Origin: Bacillus sp. B-jedd
GTDB taxonomy: Bacteria > Bacillota > Bacilli > Bacillales > Cytobacillaceae
DNA length: 64,000 nt
Assembly: GCF_000821085.1 (NCBI RefSeq)
Contig: NZ_CCXR01000001.1
Location: 1,943,001-2,007,000 of the forward strand
Direction: 5' to 3'
Of this stretch, positions 46,876 to 55,522 are shown in pieces (positions within the stretch are counted from its first letter, which is position 1; the number at the start of each line of letters is the position of its first letter). The notes beneath the pieces are model-generated. The model searched no databases. It worked only from the letters and a program-made list of their open reading frames with translations, and was not told the origin of the DNA. Both the position numbers and the translations under genes were made by a program.

Positions 46876-47778
46876 GTGGAAAATTTAACAACAAACTATG
46901 ATTTTAAAAAGATACTACTTGGAAGTAATTACATCGATGATGGAAATCCAATTAAGAATATTTTATTGGCAAAGGATGATAAAAATTATCGTGATAAAAG
47001 CGATAACTATTTTAATTACAAATATTCTAAACTAGGACATATTGAAAATTATCAATTAATTGAGAACGTATTTAGAACATTGCTTCCTAATTCAAATTCA
47101 GATTATAAAGACATAGCTAATTCTTTTTTCACAACTTACAAGTGTTATTTACAAATAATGTATCCTGAAATATTTATGCCTAATGGAACAACTAAAGACA
47201 AAGATAAAGATACGTTAAAAAAACCAATCTATGAGGAAGAAAATCCAACTCCAGCAAGGCATTATCCTCCATTTGTTACTGGAAAGGATAAGGTAATTCA
47301 TGAAAAATATTTAACGTATTATAAAAAATATTTTCCTTCCCTAAAAGTTGATAAGGGAATGAAATGGGTAGAGTTCCTAACTATAAATTTTGAGTTCTTT
47401 TCTAAAGTTCATAATGTAGAAGAATTACAAAGGTTTGCAGTATTAACTCATACAATTGGAAACATTGTTACTGTGCCGTATGGATTTAATGCTGGACGTG
47501 GACACAATGATTACTGGGACTGGGGGTTGAAGTTACTTCAATGTTTTTTAGAGCCTATCGGGGCATGGGAGAATTTTGTTAACATATATCATCTCAGTTG
47601 TTATGTAGATAATGAGTACGAAGTCATTCCATATTGGGAAAATCATTTAGCTCCAAATATACGACTTTTGCCCAAAAATGAATTTGATATAATTCGATTT
47701 TTGAAACATGTTAATTTTTGTATCGAAAAACGTGGGGAAAATATGATGAATGACTTTAATAAAAAAAGGAGTGACTGA
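46876..47778 (+). CDS. Unknown 300-aa protein
   Basis: GTG start with AAGGAGG. Not firmly recognised. Aromatic-rich, with 'LPNSNSDYKDIANSFFTTYK', 'RFAVLTHTIGNIVTVPYGFN' and 'RGHNDYWDWGLKLLQ'. I recall such uncharacterised proteins in Firmicutes, where the 'H..GN...P.GFN' part is conserved. No signal peptide or membrane helix. Followed after 23 bases by the next gene. Confidence 0.7.
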   Translation: MENLTTNYDFKKILLGSNYIDDGNPIKNILLAKDDKNYRDKSDNYFNYKYSKLGHIENYQLIENVFRTLLPNSNSDYKDIANSFFTTYKCYLQIMYPEIFMPNGTTKDKDKDTLKKPIYEEENPTPARHYPPFVTGKDKVIHEKYLTYYKKYFPSLKVDKGMKWVEFLTINFEFFSKVHNVEELQRFAVLTHTIGNIVTVPYGFNAGRGHNDYWDWGLKLLQCFLEPIGAWENFVNIYHLSCYVDNEYEVIPYWENHLAPNIRLLPKNEFDIIRFLKHVNFCIEKRGENMMNDFNKKRSD

Positions 47779-47801
47779 ATGAAGTCAAGCGAGGTAGCAA
47801 T

Positions 47802-48194
47802 ATGTTAACTTATACAAACTATTTAGAAGTGAAAGATAGATTGACCTTCCAAGAAGCCGCCGCCTTACACTTGAGAGTTGTACAATATGTAAAACAAAAA
47901 GATGATGTTTTTCAAGATCTCTTAGAAGACGTTGTTAAGTCAGCTAATAGTTATGCAAGTACACGTGCTAACTGGAGCGTTCAAACAACTGAAGAAAGAA
48001 GAGATGTTGATTCATCGAGGACTATTCAACATAATGACTTCATGGCAACCTTGAAAATACTAGCAAGGTATATGGAAAATCAGGGGTGGGACTCCGATTG
48101 GATAGATGAACTAGGGATTGTAGAGGAGGACCGAAAACGGTTTGGCGATTTTGCCTGTTATATTGTTTGCATTAATTCTTTAAACGCTAGATGA
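47802..48194 (+). CDS. Unknown protein, DUF3232-like
   Basis: 130 aa; ATG after GAGGTAG. Helical and charged; 'DVDSSRTIQHNDFMATLKILARYM' and 'RKRFGDFACYIVC' resemble DUF3232, a small family of unknown function in Bacillus. The family call is from memory. Confidence 0.6.
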   Translation: MLTYTNYLEVKDRLTFQEAAALHLRVVQYVKQKDDVFQDLLEDVVKSANSYASTRANWSVQTTEERRDVDSSRTIQHNDFMATLKILARYMENQGWDSDWIDELGIVEEDRKRFGDFACYIVCINSLNAR

Positions 48195-48273
48195 TTCTAC
48201 TCTTGATAAAATGCAAATTAATAAATGGGTAATTTTCTCTTTGGTTTTCAAAAAGAAAGAAGGGAGGGAATAA

Positions 48274-49185
48274 ATGAAACTACTATTTAAAAGAGGTATA
48301 AAGATTATCCTGATAATTATTAGTAGTATGGCATTCATTTTTACTTCTCTCTTCCTAGTAGCCGTTTATGATGTTTCTAAAGAAAACGATATCGAAGTGC
48401 TACAGACTATTAAAACTGTAATTTCTTCATATATTGATAACCCAGGAAAAATAGATAAACTAAAACAGCAAAGCCTTAAGGACGAAGTAAGACACATAAC
48501 GATTTATTATAACTCCACGCTAAAAGATATTCTCCCTCTTACCAAAGAAACATTAGAGGATGCAGAACAATTAACGAAGAAATATCTAGGATATGAAGAA
48601 AATAGTCCTGTAGACTTGATTTTTATGGATATGAAGGAACTTAAGAACTTTAGCGCTATAGAAAATCTATCTGGTTTTTATTCCGATATCGATAAGGTTA
48701 TAGCTATAGGAATTAATCAAGAAGAAGTTGGGAGCATCATTGAAAAAAGAGATAATCCGTTTTATTTGTTTCAAAACAATATTCTTCACGAGTACGCTCA
48801 CTACGCAACCTTTAGTAAGCTAGAAGTTTTGGATATACAATCTTCCATTGTCCCGAAGTGGTTTATTGAAGGCGTTGCAACATATATTGGGGAGAATGAG
48901 GTCCAGTTAGATTATCTTTCTTTTAAGCCTAACTTTATTAAATTGGAAAAGTTGGAGACCAACCCACAATGGGAAAAAGCTCTTGATGAGGAAGGCAGAA
49001 ATCCATATTATCAGTGCTATTTTACAATCGCATTTTTAATCCATACATACGGTGATAATGTTATTTCTACATTATTAGATGAAACATCCACCTCGAAAAA
49101 TTTCGAGGCTTCGTTTCAAAAAGTAACAGGGAAAAAGATTGATGAGCTTGAAACGGACATTGTTAGATATTATGAAAAGCAGTAA
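48274..49185 (+). CDS. Membrane-anchored zinc metallopeptidase (gluzincin-like)
   Basis: 303 aa; ATG after AGGGAGGG. One N-terminal membrane helix (about 10-33), then an outward domain. The zinc motif HEYAH is at residues 172-176 (Glu173 catalytic), and 'WFIEGVATYIG' brings the third ligand Glu199, the spacing of the peptidase MA/gluzincin group. The substrate is unknown; it could be the cell wall or surface proteins. Confidence 0.8.
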   Translation: MKLLFKRGIKIILIIISSMAFIFTSLFLVAVYDVSKENDIEVLQTIKTVISSYIDNPGKIDKLKQQSLKDEVRHITIYYNSTLKDILPLTKETLEDAEQLTKKYLGYEENSPVDLIFMDMKELKNFSAIENLSGFYSDIDKVIAIGINQEEVGSIIEKRDNPFYLFQNNILHEYAHYATFSKLEVLDIQSSIVPKWFIEGVATYIGENEVQLDYLSFKPNFIKLEKLETNPQWEKALDEEGRNPYYQCYFTIAFLIHTYGDNVISTLLDETSTSKNFEASFQKVTGKKIDELETDIVRYYEKQ

Positions 49186-49374
49186 TGTCTGTGGAAATTT
49201 GTACTTAAACAAACTGGTGCGATGATTTTTTATTAAATTGCTTATAGAACATACATAGATGAGTTCAAGTACTAGGATTTTTAATTCTTCTTTAAGTTAA
49301 TGGAAACAGTTGTTAGTTTTAGAGAGGAGTATTAATCCGTGAATCCTATATTAATAAGGCCGAGGTGACTTTAT

Positions 49375-49941
49375 TTGAAGTTTTCATATGTAGATATTAA
49401 AAGTGGGAATGCAACCTGTATTTTTGAGGTGAATAATAAAAGATTCGAGTTTTATCCTTCATTTCATTCCGATGCTCTAGGAGACTTTGTTTCATACCTA
49501 GCATCAGTACATCCGTTATGTAAATTAAGCTGGAAAGACGGAGCATTTCATAAAATTAATGGGGGAATTGATTGGCATATGGGTCCCTTTTTATTATGTT
49601 GGGAATTTAAGCGTGACTTTGAGGACCTAGAAATTACAATTACTGAAAAACAAAATTTTATGACAGAGAGAAAGCTAATTAAGAATTTGCCTAGAGAAAT
49701 ATTGAAAACAAAATGTAATTTTGATGACTTTGTTTTATGTGTAGTTAAAGAATTAGACCGAGTTATAAAGCAACGTGGAATATTAGGATATCGACAAGAA
49801 TGGCAAACTTACTCATTCCCGATTGATGGTTTTCTTGCATTAAAACATGCTTGCCTTTATAAAAAGCCTTTTGAAATAACAAAAGAAAAAAGTGGGACTT
49901 CACTTGAAGCAGAATTAATACTATTGTTAAAAGAAATATAG
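49375..49941 (+). CDS. Unknown 188-aa protein
   Basis: TTG start with GAGGTG. Not recognised. It has a beta-rich first half ('FSYVDIKSGNATCIFEVNN', 'INGGIDWHMGPFLLCWEF') and a helical end. No signal peptide. The setting among small lipoproteins and possible immunity-like proteins gives no firm function. Confidence 0.6.
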   Translation: MKFSYVDIKSGNATCIFEVNNKRFEFYPSFHSDALGDFVSYLASVHPLCKLSWKDGAFHKINGGIDWHMGPFLLCWEFKRDFEDLEITITEKQNFMTERKLIKNLPREILKTKCNFDDFVLCVVKELDRVIKQRGILGYRQEWQTYSFPIDGFLALKHACLYKKPFEITKEKSGTSLEAELILLLKEI

Positions 49942-49997
49942 TGAACGTTTGTTCAACTATCAATTTAGGTTAAATAACCAATACAGGGGATCTGTAT

Positions 49998-50345
49998 ATG
50001 AAACGATTAATATTAGTGTTAATTGTAGCTGCTGTTTTTGTTGGATTAGGAGTTTATTATTACAAGAACCTAGATAAAAACTATCACACTTTGGAAGAAT
50101 TTTATGATTTCCCTGTTCCAAATGATGTGACAATAGAAAATCAAAGTGAGAAGGCTAAAAATTATATATGGGAACAATCATCAGGTACAGATGTTCCAAT
50201 CCGTTATCGCTTAGTTATTAGAAAGAGTGGCTGGAAAGAAGTAGGGATAGACGGCCATAATTCTATTTACGAAAAGGATGGGAAACAAATAATAATTGCT
50301 GTTGCATCAGATTATATAGGGATTATAAAAATGACAAAAGATTAA
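49998..50345 (+). CDS. Small membrane-anchored protein, paralogue A
   Basis: 115 aa; ATG after AGGGGATCTG. One N-terminal membrane helix (MKRLILVLIVAAVFVGLG), then an outside part with 'FYDFPVPNDV' and 'NYIWEQSSGTDVPIRYRLV'. Nearly the same as the protein at 53264 in protein and DNA, so a recent duplication. Unknown function. Confidence 0.75.
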   Translation: MKRLILVLIVAAVFVGLGVYYYKNLDKNYHTLEEFYDFPVPNDVTIENQSEKAKNYIWEQSSGTDVPIRYRLVIRKSGWKEVGIDGHNSIYEKDGKQIIIAVASDYIGIIKMTKD

Positions 50346-50515
50346 GCTGCTGCTGATACAAATAAAACAACTGGTGCGATGAACTATGGAGCGTTTTAGA
50401 CCATTTTTACTAAATTCCCTCTTGAATATATGGATCATGTTAGTTGAATAAACATACATGAAAATTCTAAAGGCACAAGTTGTGATGTATAATAATGGAA
50501 AGAGGGGGCGGTAGA

Positions 50516-50881
50516 ATGGCTGTTTCTAGAATAGGTCTTTTTGTTTTATTATTATGTATTGCGTTATTATCTTCTTGCTCACAAAAAACTCATATATCTA
50601 CAGGAGAAAGTGACAATTGGAAAATACAATATGAAGTAAAAAAATCAGGTGGGAAGTGCTCAAAACCTAGTGGTGAATCGTCTGGATACATTAAATATAT
50701 TGGAAAATCAACTTTACCAGAAAGCATAGAGTATATCTTTTCAAATTCTATGGGGTCTGTTCCATTAGAGAAAGCCGGAGTTTTTACGCTACCTATTGGT
50801 TGTACTAATGCAATGGAACCGTCAGAGGTAATAATAAAATGGGACGGAAAAGCTGAAATAATTCCTTTATCGTTAAAATGA
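50516..50881 (+). CDS. Putative lipoprotein, unknown
   Basis: 121 aa from ATG 50516 (AGAGGGGGCGG upstream); an earlier in-frame ATG at 50495 would place this site inside the gene. The signal ends in 'LLSSC' (Cys at about 21). The mature part has two further Cys ('GGKCSKP', 'PIGCTN') that could form a disulfide. Unknown function. Confidence 0.75.
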   Translation: MAVSRIGLFVLLLCIALLSSCSQKTHISTGESDNWKIQYEVKKSGGKCSKPSGESSGYIKYIGKSTLPESIEYIFSNSMGSVPLEKAGVFTLPIGCTNAMEPSEVIIKWDGKAEIIPLSLK

Positions 50882-50899
50882 AATTTCTCAAAATCCTAA

Positions 50900-50980
50900 G
50901 CCCGACGAGTGTGTTGTTTTAAGGTAGGAATAGCCGCTTTTTTGGTTAATTCTTTATTCAACATAAAGGGCAGGATAGTC
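50900..50980 (+). repeat. Dispersed repeat, degenerate copy
   Basis: GTGTGTTG...GCCGCTTTTTTGGTTAATTCTTTATTCAACA lines up with the right half of the copies at 430 and 3937. Further faint copies are near 49209 and 50366 (AACTGGTGCGATGA). Confidence 0.35.
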
Positions 50981-51010
50981 GAATAAGAAGTTAGCTCAAA
51001 AACCAAATTA

Positions 51011-51415
51011 TTACTTATATCGTAGCGCTAAAATGAATTGTATGATTGGATTCAGAAGGACCGATATACCTAGGGCTATTAGTAAAAAAACATTTCCGAA
51101 TCCGTCGTCTTTTTGATAATAATTTAAATCTATTAAATATAGTGCCAGCAAAACAACAGTCATAATATCATAGCTAATTTTTGAACTTTTGTATTTGATT
51201 TGTTTTCCTAATTCATCTTTTTGAACTTTTATATCTGTTCCCCAAGTAACTAATTGAATCCAACCTAAAAATACCATAACTGCAATCATCACATGTACTA
51301 CCGAAAGTTGTGAATTGTTTTGAACCAGCTCTTCATAAATATAGCTGGCCAAATAAAACGTAACAATTAAATGTAAAACAACTAAAGCAACTCCACGATT
51401 TTTTAATAAATTCAT
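51011..51415 (-). CDS. Four-helix membrane protein paired with an XRE regulator
   Basis: 134 aa, leftward, directly after the XRE gene (2-base gap), so one operon. Four hydrophobic helices are visible (about 8-27, 40-60, 85-103, 108-130). A common Bacillus arrangement: small XRE regulator plus small membrane protein, perhaps a peptide or stress sensor. Unknown function. Confidence 0.75.
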   Translation of the reverse strand: MNLLKNRGVALVVLHLIVTFYLASYIYEELVQNNSQLSVVHVMIAVMVFLGWIQLVTWGTDIKVQKDELGKQIKYKSSKISYDIMTVVLLALYLIDLNYYQKDDGFGNVFLLIALGISVLLNPIIQFILALRYK

Positions 51416-51417
51416 GT

Positions 51418-51624
51418 CTACTTCCTCCCTACGCCCTTATGAATAAATAGTTCATCTACAGTAACCTCTAATGATTCCGCTAACAAAAAAGCTAAAGATA
51501 AACTGGGGTCATACTTGTTATTCTCAATCGCATTAATCGTTTGTCTAGAAACGTCACACATGGTTGCTAGTTCTTCCTGCGATATTTTTTTGGCTTTTCT
51601 AAGCTCCTTTATCAGATTCTCCAT
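51418..51624 (-). CDS. XRE-family HTH repressor (YozG-like)
   Basis: 68 aa, leftward; ATG at 51624 with a short purine stretch upstream. A single HTH: 'ISQEELATMCDVSRQTINAIEN' and 'YDPSLSLAFLLAESLEVTVDELF', the classic short XRE regulator of Bacillus. Two matching operators lie in its promoter region (51643 and 51686), so it probably represses itself and perhaps the divergent hydrolase gene. Confidence 0.9.
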   Translation of the reverse strand: MENLIKELRKAKKISQEELATMCDVSRQTINAIENNKYDPSLSLAFLLAESLEVTVDELFIHKGVGRK

Positions 51625-51642
51625 AAGTCACCGCCAAGTCAA

Positions 51643-51664
51643 AATGTCAAACTTATTTGACATT
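51643..51664. promoter_or_regulatory. Operator 1 of the XRE regulator
   Basis: AATGTCAAA-CTTA-TTTGACATT, a perfect 9-4-9 palindrome just downstream of the leftward -10 box and around the expected start point. Binding here would block transcription. Confidence 0.75.
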
Positions 51665-51693
51665 ATTGTATGATTATTAGGGTATAATGTCAA
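51665..51693 (-). promoter_or_regulatory. SigA promoter of the XRE/membrane-protein operon
   Basis: Leftward -35 TTGACA (51688-51693), a 17-base spacer and -10 TACAAT (51665-51670). Operator 2 covers the -35 box and operator 1 abuts the -10 box. On the other strand, TTGACA (51657-51662) and TATAAT (51683-51688) are 20 bases apart, a less good promoter for the hydrolase. Confidence 0.75.
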
Positions 51694-51707
51694 ACGTTTT
51701 TTACATT
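51686..51707. promoter_or_regulatory. Operator 2 of the XRE regulator
   Basis: AATGTCAAA-CGTT-TTTTACATT has the same 9-4-9 layout as operator 1 with one mismatch. The centres are 43 bases apart, about four turns of the helix, so both sites face the same side of DNA. Confidence 0.7.
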
Positions 51708-51759
51708 TTATCTTTAAGTGTTAGGAAAAAATAGAGTATTTCATAAAGGGGGAAGTATA

Positions 51760-52614
51760 TTGACATACTGGGATACCGAGATTATTGATACCCCGCGTGG
51801 AACTTTTGAAATATTTACAAAAGGGAAAGGTACTCCTGTTTGTATTACCCATCACTACTCTGAATTTAATAATACGGGGGATTATTTTGCTGAAACTTTT
51901 ACAGACGACAATAAGGTAATTCTGGTGAATTTAAAAGGTACTGGTAACTCGAGTCAAGCGAATGAAGCTCATGAATTAAGTATGTTGGATGCTGTTTATG
52001 ATCTTGAAGCCATTAGAAGTGCTTTAGGTCTGTCATCCTGGGTATTTGCGGGGCATTCAACTGGAGGGATGATCGGGGTCCTTTATGGCATTCACTTTCC
52101 TGAATCATTAAATTCATTGATTCTTGTTGGTTCAGCCGCAAGAAAGTATAACGTATCTCCGCTGTGTATCTATCATACTGAACACCCCCAATTCGATCTA
52201 ATGCAAAATTATATACAGCTCTTGAAACAGTCAGATCTTTGTCCGATTGAAAGACACCGATTAACAGAAGAAAGAACAAAACTGTCTTTATATCGTCCCG
52301 AACAATATAAAGATTACTTTTCATTAACAATAAACAAAGGGTTGTCTGCTTCAAGATTGAATTTTTTTGCCAGGGAAGCAGCTATCTTTGACATAACCAG
52401 GGAGTTAGGACAAATCTCCACTCGGACATTAATTCTTTGTGGGAAATACGATGTCCAATGCCCTGTTTCATTCTCAATTGAAATGAATGAACTGATTCCA
52501 AATTCACATTTAGTAGTTTTTGAAGAAAGCAATCATTATCCTTTTCTCGAAGAAGGTCCGTTATTTCGTGAAGTTACAAATAACTTTCTCAAGCAAATAT
52601 CTAATTCTAATTGA
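51760..52614 (+). CDS. Alpha/beta hydrolase (proline iminopeptidase-like)
   Basis: 284 aa from TTG 51760 (AAAGGGGG upstream); an earlier in-frame start would overlap that site. Nucleophile motif GHSTGG (98-103, Ser100). Asp231 in 'CGKYDVQCP' and His259 in 'ESNHYPFLEE' complete the triad. Such enzymes cleave esters or N-terminal amino acids; the substrate is unknown. Its 5' region shares the XRE operators, so it may be under the same control. Confidence 0.85.
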   Translation: MTYWDTEIIDTPRGTFEIFTKGKGTPVCITHHYSEFNNTGDYFAETFTDDNKVILVNLKGTGNSSQANEAHELSMLDAVYDLEAIRSALGLSSWVFAGHSTGGMIGVLYGIHFPESLNSLILVGSAARKYNVSPLCIYHTEHPQFDLMQNYIQLLKQSDLCPIERHRLTEERTKLSLYRPEQYKDYFSLTINKGLSASRLNFFAREAAIFDITRELGQISTRTLILCGKYDVQCPVSFSIEMNELIPNSHLVVFEESNHYPFLEEGPLFREVTNNFLKQISNSN

Positions 52615-52717
52615 ATGGTAGGTAAGTTGAAGTCGGAAGTATAAACTCTTAACAGCAGGAATTTATAAACAGGAGAGGTATATTAGATCGAATTACCTAT
52701 TGGAGGGGAATTTAAAC

Positions 52718-53173
52718 TTGGAAAAAACTCAAGTAATGGTTAATTTCAGCCCGTATGGAGATAGTTTCCCTTTAGAACATGTAACAGAATCATTGGGAAT
52801 TAACCCAACCCAAACCTATAAAATGGGCGATCTCATTGTAAGGCCCTATAATCCAAATGTTATCACAACAAAACCTATTTATCGAAAGGAAACGGTTTGG
52901 GATTTAAGTACAGGGTACCAAGAGTCCTGGGATGTGAAGAACCAAATGGACCAAATTTTAGAACCTCTAAAAGATAAAGCACCTATAATTAATCAGTTAA
53001 AAGCTGAATACAACCTTGAATGTAAATTATTCATCGTCATTATTGTTGAAAATGGAAAGACACCTGCTTTTTATCTCAATAACGAACAAATTGAATTTGC
53101 AAATAGTATAAAAGCTGAATTTGATATTGATTTGTATGCAAATCCATTTGAATCGGTATTCACTACTAAATAA
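52718..53173 (+). CDS. DUF4279-like protein
   Basis: 151 aa from TTG 52718 (GGAGGGG upstream; a TTG at 52700 is too early). The start 'VNFSPYGDSFPLEHVTESLGINPTQTYKMGD' in parts and 'TVWDLSTGYQESWDVKNQMDQIL' fit DUF4279, a small family found often among immunity-like proteins. Function unknown. Family call from memory. Confidence 0.65.
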   Translation: MEKTQVMVNFSPYGDSFPLEHVTESLGINPTQTYKMGDLIVRPYNPNVITTKPIYRKETVWDLSTGYQESWDVKNQMDQILEPLKDKAPIINQLKAEYNLECKLFIVIIVENGKTPAFYLNNEQIEFANSIKAEFDIDLYANPFESVFTTK

Positions 53174-53263
53174 GCAGAAAGCGGCATTTTTGGTTATATG
53201 ATTACCAGGGGCAGGGAAGCTAAATAAAATTAGGATTAATAACGAATACAAGGGGATAAGTTT

Positions 53264-53611
53264 ATGAAACGGTTCATAACATTGTTAATTGTAGCTGCTA
53301 TTTTTGTTGGAATAGGAGTTTTTTATTACACAAACCTAGATAAACACTATCACAGCTTGAAAGAATTTTATGATTTCCCTGTTCCCAATAATGTGACATT
53401 AGAAAATGAAAGTGAGAAGGCTAAAAATTATATATGGGAACAATCATCAGGTACAGAAGTTCCAATCAGTTATCGCTTAGTTATTAGAAAGAATGGCTGG
53501 AAAGAAGTAGAGAAAGACGGTCATAATTCTATTTACGAAAAGAATGGCCAAGTAATAATACTTGCTGTTGCATCAGATTATATAGGGATTATAAAAATGA
53601 CAAAAGATTAA
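53264..53611 (+). CDS. Small membrane-anchored protein, paralogue B
   Basis: 115 aa; ATG after AAGGGGATAAG. Nearly the same as the protein at 49998: membrane helix MKRFITLLIVAAIFVGIG, then 'FYDFPVPNNV', 'NYIWEQSSGTEVPISYRLV'. The DNA is also closely matched, with most changes in the outside part. Unknown function. Confidence 0.75.
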   Translation: MKRFITLLIVAAIFVGIGVFYYTNLDKHYHSLKEFYDFPVPNNVTLENESEKAKNYIWEQSSGTEVPISYRLVIRKNGWKEVEKDGHNSIYEKNGQVIILAVASDYIGIIKMTKD

Positions 53612-53691
53612 GCCATTCAACTAATTACCTTTTTTGCAACGCTATTACCATTTTTATGTTACTAAATTCCTAGTCCATAAGAGGTGGGCAG

Positions 53692-54147
53692 ATGAAGAAT
53701 AATATTGCCTTACAATTGCCAGTCTACACAAATACTCATGATGCATTTCCAATCCCTATAGGTGATAAATACGATTATTGGTTGCCGTTGGCTGAAGGAT
53801 TTTTATCTAAAGCGAACGCAATTGAAGTGCATTGCTGGAACGAAGAGAAGGAGATCAGTGAAGAGCTGGTGACCCTGCATAAAGAGGCATTTCAGGTTGA
53901 GAAGGAAGAAAATCTGACAATCTTTAAAGGCAGTAAAACAACTGCCATAACGGAGTATTTGCTAAATGATTTTGCAAGTGAGAATGGAAGATTCAAGTGG
54001 TTCACTGTTAATTTCTTAATGGATGAGGAAACCCTTTTTCATTCAGGACACTGGGCTACAGAATTGTTCATGCCAAACCTTTCAGATGAAGAGATTGAAT
54101 TTATTAAGAGTGTCATTCCTGAGGGAACGAATTTGCACATATATTAG
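53692..54147 (+). CDS. Unknown 151-aa protein
   Basis: ATG after AAGAGGTGGG. Not recognised. 'YDYWLPLAEGFLSKANAIEVHCWNE' and 'WFTVNFLMDEETLFHSGHWATELF' suggest a compact mixed fold. No signal or membrane part. A broken piece of a second copy lies at 46720, so this family was once duplicated here. Confidence 0.65.
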   Translation: MKNNIALQLPVYTNTHDAFPIPIGDKYDYWLPLAEGFLSKANAIEVHCWNEEKEISEELVTLHKEAFQVEKEENLTIFKGSKTTAITEYLLNDFASENGRFKWFTVNFLMDEETLFHSGHWATELFMPNLSDEEIEFIKSVIPEGTNLHIY

Positions 54148-54220
54148 GGAAATGATTGTAAATGGCCAGTTTAAAGCAGGAGCAGCAAATCTCTGAGTGC
54201 TGAAATGATTGGTCATACTA

Positions 54221-54248
54221 TTTACAAGTCCTTTTTTTCGTATATAAT
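54221..54248 (+). promoter_or_regulatory. SigA promoter of the queCDE operon
   Basis: TTTACA (54221-54226), a 16-base spacer and TATAAT (54243-54248), about 40 bases before the riboswitch. Confidence 0.7.
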
Positions 54249-54286
54249 AAAAAAATCGCGAATAACAAAATCCGCCTTTTGGCGGT

Positions 54287-54320
54287 AGAGGTTCTAGCTA
54301 CCCTCTTTAAAAAACTAAGG
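54287..54320 (+). promoter_or_regulatory. preQ1-I riboswitch aptamer
   Basis: AGAGG-TTCTAGCTA-CCCTCT followed by TTAAAAAACTAAGG is the class I preQ1 aptamer: stem P1, the C-rich loop and the A-rich tail that forms a pseudoknot. It senses 7-aminomethyl-7-deazaguanine. A separate hairpin, CCGCC-TTTT-GGCGG (54272-54285), lies just before it. CTAAGGAAA (54315-54323) can also pair with TTTCTTTAG (54333-54341), an antiterminator; ligand binding uses the same tail, freeing the terminator. Confidence 0.9.
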
Positions 54321-54321
54321 A

Positions 54322-54356
54322 AACAGCACTGCTTTCTTTAGGCGTGCTGTTTTTTT
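54322..54356 (+). terminator. Riboswitch-controlled terminator
   Basis: AACAGCAC (54322-54329) pairs with GTGCTGTT (54344-54351), followed by seven T. It lies between the preQ1 aptamer and queC, so preQ1 should switch the operon off. Confidence 0.9.
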
Positions 54357-54377
54357 GTTGGAAGGAGAAAGAAAACG

Positions 54378-55037
54378 TTGAAGAGTGAAAAGGCGGTAGT
54401 CGTATTTAGTGGGGGACAGGATAGTACCACGTGCCTGTTTTGGGCGATGGAGCAATTTGCAGAGGTTATTGCTGTAACGTTTGACTATAACCAGCGGCAC
54501 ATTACTGAAATCGGGTGCGCAAAAAATATTACGAAGGAGCTTGGCATTCGCCATCATATCCTCGATATGAGCCTGTTGAATCAGCTCGCTCCGAATGCGT
54601 TGACCCGGGAAGACATCGAAGTGAAAGATGGGGAAGGCGGCGGCCTGCCGAACACATTTGTGCCAGGGAGGAATTTGCTGTTCATGTCGTTTGCCGGGGT
54701 GCTGGCAAGCCAAGTTGGCGCAAAGCATATTGTTACAGGTGTATGCGAAACGGATTTCAGCGGCTATCCGGACTGCCGTGATATTTTCGTGAAGTCGCTT
54801 AACGTCACTCTTAATCTATCAATGGATCAAAGCTTTGTCATTCACACGCCATTGATGTGGCTGAACAAGGCAGAGACTTGGAAACTTGCGGATGAGCTTG
54901 GAGCTTTCGAGTATGTACGCGAAAAGACGCTTACTTGCTATAACGGAATCATCTCGGACGGCTGCGGTGATTGCCCTGCCTGCAAGCTAAGGAAAAAAGG
55001 CCTGGATGACTATCTGGCAGAACGGCAGGGGATGTAA
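54378..55037 (+). CDS. queC: 7-cyano-7-deazaguanine synthase QueC
   Basis: 219 aa; TTG 54378 with GGAGAAAG upstream. The ATP pyrophosphatase loop 'SGGQDSTT' is at 11-18. The C-terminal zinc site is '[16 protein letters not shown]'. QueC converts 7-carboxy-7-deazaguanine with ATP and ammonia to preQ0, the queuosine precursor. Overlaps queD by one base. Confidence 0.97.
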   Translation: MKSEKAVVVFSGGQDSTTCLFWAMEQFAEVIAVTFDYNQRHITEIGCAKNITKELGIRHHILDMSLLNQLAPNALTREDIEVKDGEGGGLPNTFVPGRNLLFMSFAGVLASQVGAKHIVTGVCETDFSGYPDCRDIFVKSLNVTLNLSMDQSFVIHTPLMWLNKAETWKLADELGAFEYVREKTLTCYNGIISDGCGDCPACKLRKKGLDDYLAERQGM

Positions 55038-55522
55038 TGATGTACGGATTCAGGATTGTCGATAAATTGCAAAAAATAGATGTGGATATAAGGCGTGACC
55101 AATTGAAGTACCATTCGAAACGAGTGCTTGTCAGCAAGGAGTTCACCTTCGATTCGGCGCATCATTTGCATGAGTACGAAGGTAAATGTAAAAACCTCCA
55201 TGGCCATACATACAAGGTCGTGTTCGGAATCAGTGGTTTTGTTGACGGCCGCGGGTTGATGATCGATTTCGGGGACATAAAGGAAATTTGGAAAAATGAA
55301 ATTGAGATATTTCTTGATCATAAATATTTGAACGAAACGCTTCCGCCAATGAATACGACAGCAGAAAATATTGTTGTGTGGATTTATGAAAAAATGGCTG
55401 AAGCGCTGCAACAGGGCGATCGTGGAATTCAGTACGATGGTGCGCGGGTTGAATTCGTCCGTCTCTATGAAACTCCGACCAGCTATGCGGAAGCGAGAAG
55501 GGAGTGGATGGAGGTTGAATAA
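55037..55522 (+). CDS. queD: 6-carboxy-tetrahydropterin synthase QueD
   Basis: 161 aa; ATG 55037 within the queC stop (TAATG), a second ATG follows at once. Zinc ligands His42, His55 and His57 ('FDSAHHL', 'LHGHTY') and catalytic Cys51 are present. It makes 6-carboxy-tetrahydropterin from 7,8-dihydroneopterin triphosphate. Overlaps queE by 8 bases. Confidence 0.95.
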   Translation: MMYGFRIVDKLQKIDVDIRRDQLKYHSKRVLVSKEFTFDSAHHLHEYEGKCKNLHGHTYKVVFGISGFVDGRGLMIDFGDIKEIWKNEIEIFLDHKYLNETLPPMNTTAENIVVWIYEKMAEALQQGDRGIQYDGARVEFVRLYETPTSYAEARREWMEVE

